In this document: piece after piece, positions 13,801 through 26,543 of the stretch
How the letters are laid out: each line of letters starts with the position of its first letter
How positions within the stretch are numbered: position 1 is the first letter of the stretch
Assembly (NCBI GenBank): GCA_003993805.1
Contig: RSEF01000001.1
Location: forward strand, 62,926,550 to 62,990,549
Reading direction: 5' to 3'
DNA: 64,000 bases
Source: Himantopus leucocephalus
Lineage: Eukaryota; Chordata; Aves; Charadriiformes; Recurvirostridae
Notes under the pieces: model-generated
What the model was told of the DNA's origin: nothing
The model's input: only the letters and a program-made list of their open reading frames with translations
The model's database searches: none
Position numbers and translations under genes: made by a program

Positions 13801-14326
13801 AGGAACATGTTGCTAAACTGGAGATTAATTCAGAGCTGCTTAATTCATTCATTCTGTCTGTCTGTCTCTGTGTTAATCTGGCCCTTACAAGCCACAGTGA
13901 GGGAATGACAAATGGCTCTAGTATTCACACTTACAGTCCCTTCCAATCAATGGGAAGTTCAGTGCCTAAACAGGAATGAGGCACGTAGTGGTGTGCCTTG
14001 GTTCTGGAGCTCTCCCTTGTGCCATGATTTGCCTGGCATGCCCACTGAAATGGCCTTGCAGGCTGGTGCTTTTGTTGTTCTTTCATTTTCTCAGATGAAG
14101 GCCTAGATCCATTCTTGCCCATTTTCTCCTGTCTCCATTGTGACTCCCTGATCCCACCCAGTATCATCACAGGGGTTTGACAGGACTCCACAACCCTTCC
14201 TGCCTCCTCCTTCCTTGTGTCATCTGCTCATGCTCTTTGCATTGCTGTATCCAGACTTCTGTCACCTGTCAGCCTCACCGTATACCTCCACATGGATCTT
14301 GACTTGTAAGCAAAAGGGCATGAAGT

Positions 14327-14587
14327 CACAGAATGATCAGGGTTGGAAGGGACCTCTGGAGATCATCTAGTCCAACCCACCTGCTAGAGCAGGGTCACCT
14401 AGAGCAGGTTGCACAGGACAGCATCCAGGCGGGTTTTGAATGTCTCCAGTGTGGGAGACTCCACAACATCTCTGGGCAGCCTGTTCCAGTGCTCTGCCAC
14501 CCTCAAAGTAAAGAAGTTCCTCTTCATGTTAAGATGTAACTTCCTACGTTCAAGTTTGTGCCCATGGTGGCAAGTCCTGCCACTCTC
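14327..14587 (-). mobile_element. CR1 LINE fragment, reverse orientation
   Basis: Begins CACAGAATGATCAGGGTTGG, then GATCATCTAGTCCAACCCAC, and continues through CTGGGCAGCCTGTTCCAGTG and AAAGAAGTTCCTCTTCATGT. This is the reverse-complemented CR1 3' part including the end of ORF2. It is diverged and not coding. Confidence 0.92.
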
Positions 14588-17500
14588 AAGTAACCTCCAG
14601 CAATCCAGACCCAGCTGTTCTTCCTTCTAACCTCACCATCAAAAGCTGTCAGAAGAGCGCCATTATAAGGCATGGAGTAAGAGAAGGAAACAGTCAGAGA
14701 CAAGGAGATTATCTCATAACAATCTCAGTACTGAGGACAAAACAAGGGGACAAAAAGGCCAAGTAGCAATGGTCCTCACTCTACTCACCACCCTTCTCTG
14801 TCATCTGGGTCTGAGCTTACATGTTGTTCTTGGGCAGGCTGTGGCTTGGGAGAGGAAAATTTCTGGCCTGTCCCAGGGGACCGGAGCTTATCCATATCCA
14901 GAAGAAGCAGTTCCAGGCTTTTTGCAATCCCAGGGATTTTTCTGCTTGGTGCCTGAACACTATATTGATAGGAGACACTGCAAATACTACCTCATTCTCC
15001 TAAGATAAATAGCTGGATTCTGCCTTGAAAAACAATAGACAGAGTAAAATGGAGACATCAAATTGCAATTTCAGATGTTTTAAGAAAACTATCTGAGGAT
15101 TCAAGATGCATTTATTACTGCAAAGACCACGGCTAAGAGTCTTGTCTGTGAGAGTCCATTGCATCCTATAAAGAGGATAAAAGCTGTTAGAGAAGGTATG
15201 AAGATAATAACTAGAGGTATGGTTAGAATGGGTCTAAAACAGGGAAACCAAAGCAAAATATATGGTGCTGAGAGATCTATGCTGAGAGGAAGTTTGTGGT
15301 GTGGGCCACAGGTGGGGTCTTAGTCCCAGCCTGATCCGGAAAGTAGGACTAGGGTTCATCACAAGAGATAGCCTCGAGTTCCCGTTGTATTGGGGCTGGG
15401 ATGGAGCTGCCAAAGCACTCTCTGTTCTGCCAAGAGATCTCTGTGTGAGATAATGACTTTTCACACCTGTGCTTTGCTATGGAATTATTTTTACATGGTA
15501 ACACCTTTTAAAGACTTTTTCTATCTAGGTGCTTTGATGAACACTTACTGTCTTTATTAAAGCTTCCAATCAATTCTGCTTCTCTGTCTATAGTCTTTTC
15601 AAACTTCTGCACATGCCTCTGTACCTTAACGCCAGATGATTTCTGTTCTTTCTTTTCACATCTTTCTTTTACCTCTGTTCTGTGTAGGGACAATGTGACG
15701 ATATCATCTGCCTGTAGGGAGGAAGTTTTTATTGCCTCTCATTCTCACCGTGAGAGGCTCCTTAGTATATCCTGTTAAAGTGGGTCCCAGACAGAGAATG
15801 TCTCCCCAACTTTAAGAAAAACCAATCTGTTTTTCCCACTTTCCAGCATAGCTACAAACTCTTTAACAATCCAGCATCTTTCTAAATAGGGGTCACTCAA
15901 GCATATTTGTGTGTTCTACTACTCCTCCAGGTACAATGATTGACAGCCACTTTGATTAAGACTCAGTCAAATACAACAGTTCAGAGACCAAGAAATTAAA
16001 CAAACTTCAGGCTAAGGCTTGTCCCTCCAAAAAGATTTTCTCATCATTAATCTACCTAAACCAGGAGCAATAGCAAAGGTAAAAGTAACTCACCCATACT
16101 TTTGAGACCAGATCAAGCTACTGGCTGAGTAGATGGAAGAAGCTCTGTTAGCTACATTTTCTTTTTTCCTCCTTTGGATTCAGTAGCCATACAGCTTCGT
16201 ACTAGTAGAAAAATAGACTGCGCATATACAAACTTCTTCACCATAGTCACACACTAGACTACAACTGTATAACAACTGCTGCTGCTCCTCCATCCCAGTC
16301 ACAACTGCAGTAACCAACACATTCAAGACCATGGCATTCAGTGGTATTAATTTGTGTCAGAGCCCGGAGTGCACTAATGAGTGTTAACTGCCCTGAGCAG
16401 TCTCACCTGGGGCTTCCACCCACACATTCTCTGCCCATGGCCCTGGAGGTCTACTTAAGCTCAGGCCAAGGCACATGCTCACTTTTGGTTTATTGTAGTT
16501 GTGTTGGTCCTGAGTAGATCTGAGATCTGTTTAATCAACTTGGTTTATTTAAGTTTATTAATAGATTTTGTTGCTGTTGTTGCTACCCCTGCTCAGGCAG
16601 TGTGGTGCCTCACCCCAGCTTGTAGGGTGACTACCCTGCCTGTGCTTGAGTTGCCATTGGCTTCTGACTCGTTGTTTTTCATGGACCAGTCCTATTCTTG
16701 TTGGTCCCTGACAACTGTCACTCATCTTTATTTCCAGTCATAACAAATACATATTTGCCACTCTTACCTGTCTGGTGAGGACAGTACAACCTGAAAATAG
16801 GAGAGGAGAGAAAACTGTCAGTATTACAGGGTGACCCACAGAGGTTCATAGAAAAGGAAAAACACGACAATGGTTACCCACTACACGTAGCAAGCCAAGA
16901 TCAGCACCGTACGCTGCAATCATGTTACCTCAGAGAGGAAGTATTGGGAAACATGTTTGTGGGCATGCGCTTAATGATGGAGAAAGGATTTGGTGGGAGT
17001 ACAGTATGGTGTGCTTATATTTGTTTGTGTTCATGAAGAATAAATATCCACCTGTTTGCAGTAAAGCACTGTTCTCAGGCTGTCCATACTGCAATCATTA
17101 GCTCACTCCTGAGCATGGCTGTGGCTTGTGCAAATCAGCAGTCTGCTATATGAAGTTCATGCCTGGTTTGAGGGAGAGCCAATGCCCAGGGTCATTATAT
17201 GGCCCCCTGTTCAGGCAGAGGAGAGTAGAGTTTAACTATCTGAGTATAAGCTGTTTCAGGTCAAGATTTGGCAAGTAGCACATTGAGTCTGTGGCAGCTT
17301 GAGCAATGTATAGAGCTCCAGGTCCATCTCCTAACCTGGTTGCAGACATCCAGAGCAAATCCTCCTCACTTTCCTCACCTCTGTTCATCCCCTGCAGAGG
17401 AGCACCAACCATCCTGCTTTTTGATGTTCAGTAGTCCAAGCTAGTGGAGGGATGGCAGGGATAGCTTTGACAACTCGTTTGTACAGTGCCTCAAAAACAA

Positions 17501-20500
17501 ATCTTGGCAGAGGATTCTGCTGACCCCTGCAATGCAGCCAAGAGCGTATGCCAGAATCTGTATTTCAAACTTTCTCCTTCCTTTGCTCCACTTAGTGCTT
17601 CATATCCGTTTCTTGGAGGCAGAAGAAAGTAAGTCTTGCCTTCTGTCCTTTGCTAGGTACGTGTCCGGGTGTGGGCCCATGTGCATTGCATGGAGAGACA
17701 CTGTCCTCAAGTCACAAAAATTCTTGAAAAGGAGATGAGTGAAAGATAGCAATGACAGATTTGTTGAAGGGGGGGGTTTGAAGAAAACCTGAGATAACTG
17801 ATGTTGTTGGTACTGAAAACAGCAGTCAGGCTTGGCTGGGGAGACAAAAGGAGGGATGGTAGGGGCGGGGGCTAGGGATCAGGGAGGGAACAGTCCGTGT
17901 ATCTCAGCTAATGCTCTCTGGCAGAGTAGCAACGCTAATGGATATTAAAAGTGTCAGCTTCAAGATTTAGCAAAATGGTACCTCTCCTGATGCATCTCAT
18001 CCTGGCACACAGAGCCCAGAGCAGAGGAGAAATTAGGGCCAACAGACTGTACGTGCTGAGTATGGGGTTGCCCTTTCCTCTTGTCAGGGAGCTTAATCCT
18101 GTGACTCCGCATCTCATGATGACAATTTTGTGCAATGCTGTTTGCTAACAGCATGCCTGTTTCTAGGTGGGAAGCCATTCTCCAACACCCACATAGATCT
18201 GCTCTCCTTGTATATGCCCAACGGTACCTTGCCCTTGAGAAGAACAAAGGGAGACATCCATCCCTCAAAGGAAAGGAGGAAGCTTGGGTATGGAGCCATC
18301 TCCCTCTGCCCCATGGAGCAGAGTGAGGTAGAGATGTGGCAGGAGTGGCTGGCTGCTGGCTGGAGCCCTGTGAGTTGGGTCTTTCCAGCCTGTCCTGGTG
18401 ACAGTACCCTCCTCAGGGAGGTATTAGTTGCCTCTCTGCTTTGTGGCAGAGCACTGGCAAATGAGATACTGCCATTCCTCAGCCCTTGGAGACCCTCCAT
18501 GGAGAAGTGGTGAAAGGAAGGGATTCACCTGCCTTTCATCACTGGGCAGATGGAATACCACTGCACATGTGGAACCAAAAGGAAAATGGGAAAGAAAAGA
18601 GTATTTAGGGCGAGGTGGAGCAATGTACCCTTCTCTAGTTTCACCCTTGCTCCCCCTCAATATGCCCTGCCCTCCCCTTGTACCTGTGATGTGTTTTTTT
18701 TGGCACAGCGGTGGTGACAACTGGTGTCTGATTTTGGTGCTGGGAGGGAAGTAAGTGTGATGCCCCAAACCTCTCCTGCTCATAGTGACGCTAGGTTTCA
18801 CCCCCATCTATCCATACCCAGGCCTCACCTTCCAGGGTGCAAAAGAGACAACCAACTGAGTTTTGTCCTCCTACTGCTAAGCAGCCACAGCCTGGCCTGA
18901 CGGAGTTGGACTCCACCTCCCTCCCAGGTTTTCCTTGGCTTTCCTTCCAGGTTTTTCTTTTCGCCAAGTGGCTGACTGCCACACTGCCAGCGCTGGAGAC
19001 GGATGCTCTTGTTACCCAGCCAGCGAGGGAGCGTTGCCCCTGGGGCTCTGGACAGTCAAGTTGTCAGTGACTCAAGCAATGCGGTTTTCCTTGCAAGCTT
19101 ACTCACAGCTAGAGAGCAAACCTTCAGGTACCTTCCTGGCTTCCCCTGGGCTAGAATGGAGCAGTGTGCACAGAAATGCCTCGCATCATCCTTGTGCTAA
19201 TGCCCACCATGTCAGAGGTGGTCACTCTGAACATTCCAGTTACAGTGACAAATCTTTCCTTACTTTAATCCACATCTCTTTCACTTCCACTCAGGCTTAT
19301 ATTTCGGGTTGAGGGGGCTGGAGAAGGAGGGAGGCTAGCTCCAACTCTGTCACAATGGTCAAGCCTTGGGGTCAGGTGGGCTTTTGGCGCATGCATCTTG
19401 ATGGCAGATAAACCAAACCAGTGTGGCAGGGAGGTTTCCCAGAGGCAGCCTGCCAGTTCCCTCCTACTTTCCCTGCCTACCTCTTCATTGCAGTGAAGGA
19501 GAAGCCACACCGGCCAAGAGACAGCCAAGCACGATCCCACTGAAGGCCTCAGGAGAGAATTAAGGAGTAATGGAAAGACAGAGTGGGCAGAGCCTCAGAA
19601 GAGTGGAAAAGCAAGGGGAAAAAAGGAAGCAAATTATGCATAGGTAGGAGTCAGGTTCTCCAGAAAGTGTATCAGATCGTGATTGTGCTTATGATGAAGA
19701 AGATATCTGTGAGTCTGCAGTCCACCTTCTCAGTTATGTGTATTAGGGTTATTTCCCATAGCCCCAACAAGAACAACAGTGTCATTGCATGCAGGCACTG
19801 TGCAGCTGTAGTAACTGCCTTACCACAAAGAGCTTGCAGCTCAGTAGATGAGGCAACCCACGGAGAAGTGAAAGGGTTAATCCAGTATAATGTCCCATTT
19901 TATAGAGGCAACATAAGGAAAAAGTAAAGATGAAATAGGTAACCCACAGCAGCACTGGGAGGTCTGGAGCTCATCTCTCCACAGGTGAATTCATTGCCTT
20001 CTAATTCAAGGTGAAGTCTTGGCCTTCAGATGCTCAAGAGGTAAGGGAGTGAAAAATCCTTCTTGCCTTTAAGAGAGTTTCTGAAGGCGCTTTTGTGCCC
20101 TGGCAGTCAAAACCTCTCTTGATGATGAGGTGGTTTCCTCCTGCCTCATGTTCTGTGCTCTGATGAGTGGCCAATACATGTTGAGGCTAAAATGGTCAGG
20201 CAAAGGGGGAGTCCACAGCAACACTGCTCAATAAAGGTGAACACAGGCTGCCCTGGTGCCTCTCTCTGTGGATCTGCCTGCTTTCTTCTAGCTTTTTCCT
20301 TCATTTGTTCTTCCTTGCTAATCTTCTCTTTCAGTCCTAATCTTGTCCATTCTCCTTTCCACCTTGGGCTCCCAGCAGACCCATACTCCAGGTCTGAGCA
20401 AGTTCCCCAACCCTTGAGCTGCACCCCAGAGTCAGCTCTGTGGGACAGAGATAGCTGCAGTGCTCAAGGTGAAGAAGTCCTGATCCAAAACACACTGAGA

Positions 20501-23002
20501 TAGTAAGGCAGGAACAGATGTAGTAATCAGGTTTCTCCTCAGTTGTGCAAGCCCTACCACCACCTCTTGTCTCTCTGATGCACAGGGATCTCAGACCCTT
20601 GCCCTTTATATGTTCCCCCTGTGGCACCCCACCAGTACTTTTGGGTGGCTGTGAGTTAAGCAGGCCACGGGGTTTGGGAGGGAGCCTTCCCTGCCCTCAC
20701 CCCTTCTGGGCAGCTGCAGAGCTGGGCAGGTAACACAATCGGCCTAGGGTGATAGCACACAGTCTTGGAGTCCCATGCAAGATGTAAGGAGCGTTCACGC
20801 TCACATCCACCCTTATTTCTCATCTTGTTTCTTCCTCCTAGGTATTACAGCTTGAGCAGGGGAAGGAGGCATGGGGATTAGGGTCTCTGCAACATTAGGC
20901 AACCTGCTTCGCTAAGTGTCTGTCCCCCAGAAGTCATTTGACCTCCTCACCTCCTCCAGGGCAGAGGATTTAACAAGATGAACTCTCTTAAACGGTTTGC
21001 AGAGAGGCAGATCCAGCAGACCAAATCCCAGCTTCCTGATTACAAAGTGGCTTTTTCTAAGAGAAATTTACCCAAATTTACCCTATGGGAAACAGTCCAG
21101 ACATCCCCCCTTCCCCCGCACACTCCCCTGACCACAGACTGCAAACCCTTCTTCAGACCCAGTGCCTGCCCTCTCACTGCCCCCTCTCCTGGGCACCTTT
21201 CCTCCCGGACCCCTGTCCACACCCTCCTTATTCTGAAGGCATTCCTACCCCAAGCCATTCCCAGCTCTTTCCCTGGAGCAACCCTCCTCCCAGTTTTCCT
21301 CTATGCCCTTCATTCATGTCCCATTTGTCAGGAAGGGATTTGCTCTGCTGGATCTGCCTCTCTGCAAATCATTTTAAAGAGTTCATCGTGTTAAATCCTC
21401 TGACCCACCTCCCCAGAAACTCACTTTCTTGCTCCTTCTTTCTAGGGAGCAATTCTGCCCTCTCCCCTTCGCTGCTCAGTTATTCCCACCTATAAATGAT
21501 GCTTATCACATTCCTAAAAGAAGCAGAGGAAGAAGCCAACAAAGCCTATGAGACTTGGGTGGGCCCGAGGGGTAAAGTCCCCCTTCCTCCTGTACTGATA
21601 GACATTCTTCTGAAGCTTTAGGGCTGGGACATGCACTGCAGGTATGGGGAGAGGGACTGGAGCAAGAACGCGGTATTGAAAACATGCCTGATGAGGCAAG
21701 ATGCTGAGCTGGTTTGGATATTCTGGTAGCAGCAGCGTGTAAAATCACATTATGGCTTTACTATGGTGAGTTTAATACACTGAACCCTTCGTCGCTCCAG
21801 CTGCCCCTGTCAGGAGTCTCTGAAATTCACAGCAACAGGTTTTCAATCTCTTAGCAATTCCCAGCTCCCAGGAGCAGCCTGCCTGCTCTGGGGAGGGGAG
21901 AGAAAATATGCAGCAGCTCCCAAACCTGCCTGGAGGACAGAGGCTTTCTTCTCCTTTCTCCCCCACAGCAAAGACCCCATGGGTTCGTTGGGGGTTACCA
22001 GAGCCCCATGGTTCCACCTGCAGCTCTGGGTGTTGGCTGCTCAGGCCAACAAGCCTGGCTCTGGAGCGGGGAGAGCTGCTCACAGCATAACAGTGCGGCT
22101 GGGTACTATCCCCACAGTAAAGGGCTGGAGGTTTTTCAGAAGTGGGTTGAGCTGTGGGCTCTGCAAGCGTAGGGAATTGACATGCAAATGGTAGCCTTGC
22201 TTTCTCCTAATCAGACTGAATGACGTGGGATTTTTTAGCAGCGTGCTGAACGCTTTCTAACACTTTCTGAGTTCTTGATTTTCCTCAGGGTACACGCTAC
22301 ATCTGCTTCTTTTGAATTTGGGAAACAGGCACGGGGAGGTATAATGGAGGAGTCTGTAGCAAAGCTGGGAAACATGGAGGTGTCGGAGGGAAAGTTGGGA
22401 AGATACTCTGTATCTTGCCCTGTGGCAAGATAAACATTGGCTTTTCATTAAAAAAAAAACCAAAAACACCCAAAAACAGACCAAAAAGGTATTTTCTGTG
22501 TGTGATTGCAAAGGACTAAACAGAGCTGCATGTGGTGCATAGATGTTTTTGTCAGGTGCTGGGGAATACAGGAGGGCAAGCATTTGGGAGAAGATGTGAG
22601 TATAAGAGCATGCCTTACAGCAGGAGCAGAGGTGTCTGATCAAAGAAGTGCATGGAAATGATGCAAACTGTCACCATTTTGACCATGATATTTAATAATT
22701 TCCTTAAAGCCCCAGCACCTGGAGTCAGGGGAATCAAATGACAATTTCAATTCCCATACCAAATATGAAAAGGAAGAAGGGAAGCAAGTTTCTTTCTCTT
22801 CTCCAGAGTGACAAAATATCCTCAAAATATAACTAGGCAAGAGTCCCTTGGACATTCAAATAAAATCTTGTGATTTTTTTTAAGTTCAGTCTTACATTTG
22901 AGGAAGTTGGTGATATTTGGGTCTAGCTTGGGAAAGATGAGATGTGGTCAAATGGTAAATGGGTGCTGTAGTGGAAAAGGAACGTGTGCGTATGTGCATG
23001 TC
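14588..23002. other. Gene-free stretch; AT-richer central part and possible unclassified repeat at 16340-16790
   Basis: No exon was recognised. 15000-17100 is AT-richer than its flanks. 16340-16790 has a texture like a dispersed element (see findings). An exact octamer ATGCAAAT lies at 22182-22189 inside an AT-rich block. Confidence 0.5.
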
Positions 23003-24016
23003 TTCATAGAATCATGGAATGGTTTGGGTTGGAAGGGACCTTTAAAGATCATCTAGTCCAACCACCCCTGCCATGGGCAGGGACTAGATCAAGTTGCTCA
23101 AAGCCTCACTCAGCCTGACCTTGAACACTTCCAGTGATGGGGCATTCACACCTTCTCTGGGCAACATGTGCCCATGTCTCACCACCCTCATAATAAAAAA
23201 GTTCTTCTTTATGTCCAATCTGAATCTACCCTCTTTCAGTTTAAAACTGCTGCCCCTTGTCCTGTCATTACAGGCCCTGGCAAAAAGTCTTTCTCCATCT
23301 TTCTTTCAAGTCCCCTTCACAGACTGAAAGGCTGCAATAAGGTGTGCTCAGAGCCTTTTCTTCTCCAGGCTGAACAACCCCAGCTCTCTCAGCCTGTCTT
23401 CATAGGAGAGGCGCTCCAGCCCTCTGATCATTTTCATGACCCTCCTCTGGACCCACTCTAAAAGGTCCTTGTCTTTCTTGTACTGGAGAGCCCAGAGCTG
23501 GATACGGTACTCTAGGTGGGGTCTCATGAGAGAGGAGTAGAGGGAGAGAATCACCTCTCTTAACCTGCTGGCCACACTTCTTTTTATGCAGCCCAGGATA
23601 TGATTGGCTTTCTGGGCTTCAAGCAGACATTGCCAGTTGTATTCAACTTTTCATCCACCATTATCCCCAAGTCCTTCTCTGCAGTGCAGCTCTCAATCCA
23701 TTCATCACCCAGTCTGTACTGATATTGGGCATTACCCTGATTCAGGCACAGGACCTTGCACTTGGCCTTGTTGAACTTCTTGATGTTGAAGGTACCTCTG
23801 GATGGCATCCCTTCCCCCTAGTGTGTCAACTGTACCACATAGCTTGGTGTCATCTGAAAACTTGCTGAGGGTGCACTCAATACCACTATATATGTCATTA
23901 ATGACATATATAGTTCCAGTACGGACTATTGAGGAACACCACTTGTTACTCGTTGTCTACCATTGGTTGACTACTGGTTGTCTACACACACCAATGTGTT
24001 GTCTACCATTACTTGA
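23003..24016 (-). mobile_element. CR1 LINE, 3' about 1 kb with decayed reverse-transcriptase end
   Basis: Starts TCATAGAATCATGGAATGGT and GGTTGGAAGGGACCTTTAAA. On the minus strand 23575-23348 reads open with [40 protein letters not shown] and [15 protein letters not shown]. 23808-23584 reads [15 protein letters not shown] and [20 protein letters not shown]. These are the C-terminal end of CR1 ORF2. Frames are interrupted and the 5' end is missing, so it is a dead copy. It contains a 30-base palindrome (23885-23914) and a triplicated GTTGTCTAC near its outer end. Confidence 0.93.
23885..23914. repeat. Perfect 30-base palindrome
   Basis: The left arm ACTATATATGTCATT is followed directly by its exact reverse complement, with no spacer. 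Confidence 0.95.
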
Positions 24017-26423
24017 ATTTTAACTTCATCAGAGTAAGGGTATCACTGTATGGGCACCAAGCTGTGTGAGGTGAAGCTGTGCATGCCTGGGGTTTAGGGT
24101 CAGCTGGGATCTCCAGGAACCTCGGAGTGCACTTCCTCCCACAGCACATTGCTCTGAGCTGCTTGCTCCCCCCTGCCCTTTCCCACTGCCTCCCTTGAAG
24201 TCCCTCTAGCCTCTTTGTGTGTGAAGCACACTTTCTCCTGCTGAATGCCCTCTGGAGAGGAGGCCAAGCATCACATTAGCTCCTGGTTATTGAAATCATG
24301 GCTCCAGAGCACAGTGGTGGAACTGGTAAGGCAAGTCGAGAGCTGCAGCAAGGAAAACAGAGTTCTGCAGAACAGAGACCTTGTACACTATGATCATAAC
24401 TACAGTTTTGCCAACCCTCCCTTCTCTTCCCTCCCCTGATACCTTGCTGGTTATTCTGGGTCTATTATTGGCTCCCATTTTTGTTTTTTTCCAGTCCTGT
24501 GTTGGCTCAAGTTCAAGCATAATCACATGAGAGGAAGGGTATATCTGTGGTGCAAATTCGGAGGATCTTCTCTCACCCTGCCACAAAACCCACAGATCCT
24601 ATTCATGCAGAAAGTGAAAACGTGGCCTTCATTGTGCAGAGCTGTCTCTGTCCCTTTCACCTCCACTGAGAGCTGGTCCTGGAAGCCCTGCTGGAATTTG
24701 GGGTGTTTTTCCCAGTCAGAAGGCATCAGGCAACAGGCAAATCACTGTTATCCGTGTCTCTTCCTTCTCAGAGAGGGCTGTGTATCTTTATCATTTAGGT
24801 AATAACAGGCTTTTGGCAGCGCCTCCAGCACAAACCCAAGCTGCAGGTGAGCAGCAGGAGCTGAAGAGTTTGGCTCAGGTTTAGCAACTCACTTTCCACT
24901 GATAATAGGGGGTTTTCCCAGAGCTCTGCCAAGGCAGACTGAGTCTGTCCGGGGAGCAGGAGGGCAGGAGAGGCAGCATCCCTCATCAGGAAAAAGGAGG
25001 AGAATGATTTGTTGAAGGTAAGAGGACAGTGGCGAGTTTATGGAGAGGGCTGAGCAAAGCATGGAGGGCAGAAGGCACTGCGGGAAAGAGAAGCCAGAGA
25101 CAGAGGTGAGGTGAAAGGATTAGAGCAGGGGGAAAGTAAAAGGAGAGAATGGGGGATTCTGGAAAGGAGCATAAATTTGGGCAAAGTTGAGAAAGAGTCA
25201 AATTTCTGATAATGACAGAAAGTCCCCAAAGTAGTATTTCTTGAGGAAACAAAATACTAGCTTTCTGCACATTTTGTGCCATGTTGGGGGAAGGGTCCAT
25301 TACAAGCTCCAAAAAATTCCTGACTGTTACATGACATTTCAAGCAGTTGCAGGAGTTTATATTTCTCTCCCTTTCATTTTCTCTCCCATGTTGCAATAGA
25401 ANAAAAAAAAGAAAAAAAAAAAAAAAAAAAAAAAAAAAGAAAAAAAGAACAAGCTCAAACTCAGTCATGGGTTAAGTTTGTTAATATATCAGACTATTTC
25501 AAGGTGTCTCTCACCAGCAAGTCAATTTTAAAACCTCGTTTTTTCCTCCCCCAAAAAAGGATCGAATACAATTTTCCGTGGCACGTTGCACATGTGCCTC
25601 CCATGTGCAGCAGGATAGTTATACTTTTTGGGCCTTTTGCCCCAGTGGGAGGTCTGTGAACCCCAAAGGAGGCTCTGGTTTACCTGTGAATGTGATTCCA
25701 ATCAGATGGGGCTTCATTGTCACTCAGGAGCTTGCTGACTTGCAATAAATATTCATAGAACTGATTAGACATTAATTGCACAAATCACCACCTCTTCAGC
25801 CAACCCCAGGAACCTTGCTGCTACCCACCACGGTTAAAGAGGCACCAGAAAACGTCTTTTCTATAGGTCCCTTAAGGTCAGCCTGGTACCTCAGAAGGAA
25901 GAGGGGACTGTTAAATGCCTCACCTTGCAATGTCCCTTAACACAGGGACAGTCCTTCCCCAAATTCTGCCCCAGGTGAAGGGCTGTGTTCCCACTAGTGT
26001 AGCCCCCATGGGGCAGGAGCTCTATGGTCTCTGTAGACCTCACTGCAGTCTGTTCTACCTCCCTCTCCCTGCATACTCCTTGCTGTCCAACCCCACAAGG
26101 ACTGCCCTTCCCTGCTCCTCTGTGATCTTCGTTCTTCCCTTACAGACTGTTTTGCCAGGGCCCTTCTGCAAGGAGAGGGCAAGGAGAGGCATTGGGCTTG
26201 GATGCATGTGGACTGTGTGTGTCCCTGTGTATGTGCAGATGTGCTTGGATATGTGTCACTATAAGTGTGCACGACACAGCACACTCATCTATACCTGTGT
26301 TTGTACTCACATGCAGATACGGACATGTAACCTCATTTATTCAGCAAGGTAGAGGAGCAAAAACATGTTATGCTAGCAGGGCGTATGGTCCTCTCCCTGC
26401 ATGTGTCCTTGCCCTCTCCCTGA
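24017..26423. other. Gene-free stretch with A-tract and ambiguous base
   Basis: No exon was recognised. An A-tract with a few G (25403-25447) is preceded by the only undetermined base (25402). 25690-25800 is an AT-rich block with CATTAATTGCA. Confidence 0.5.
25402..25447. repeat. Long A-tract with one N
   Basis: About 45 bases, almost all A, with single G interruptions. The N at 25402 probably reflects unreliable sequencing into the homopolymer. Confidence 0.85.
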
Positions 26424-26543
26424 TGGGGCTCTGAGCAACCTGATCTAGTTGAAGATGTCCCTGTTCATTACAGGGGAGGTTGGACTAGATGACCTTTAAA
26501 GGTCCCTTCCGACCCAAACCATTCTATGATTCTATGATTCTAT
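26424..26543 (+). mobile_element. CR1 LINE fragment, 3' end
   Basis: GGGGCTCTGAGCAACCTGAT, then GGGGAGGTTGGACTAGATGA and CCTTTAAAGGTCCCTTCCGA, ending in three ATTCTATG-type units. This is a sense-orientation CR1 tail, well preserved. Confidence 0.95.

Larger units (their letters stand above)
1721..14326. other. Gene-free stretch with simple repeats and AT-rich blocks
   Basis: No coding exon or RNA gene was recognised in these 12.6 kb. It holds a CA repeat with a Z-DNA-prone flank (5531-5580), G-runs at 6991-7019, a GT repeat (10819-10834), a C/A-rich low-complexity tract (12183-12245) and candidate conserved non-coding blocks near 4120-4340, 6230-6800, 9140-9480 and 13150-13560. Confidence 0.6.
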
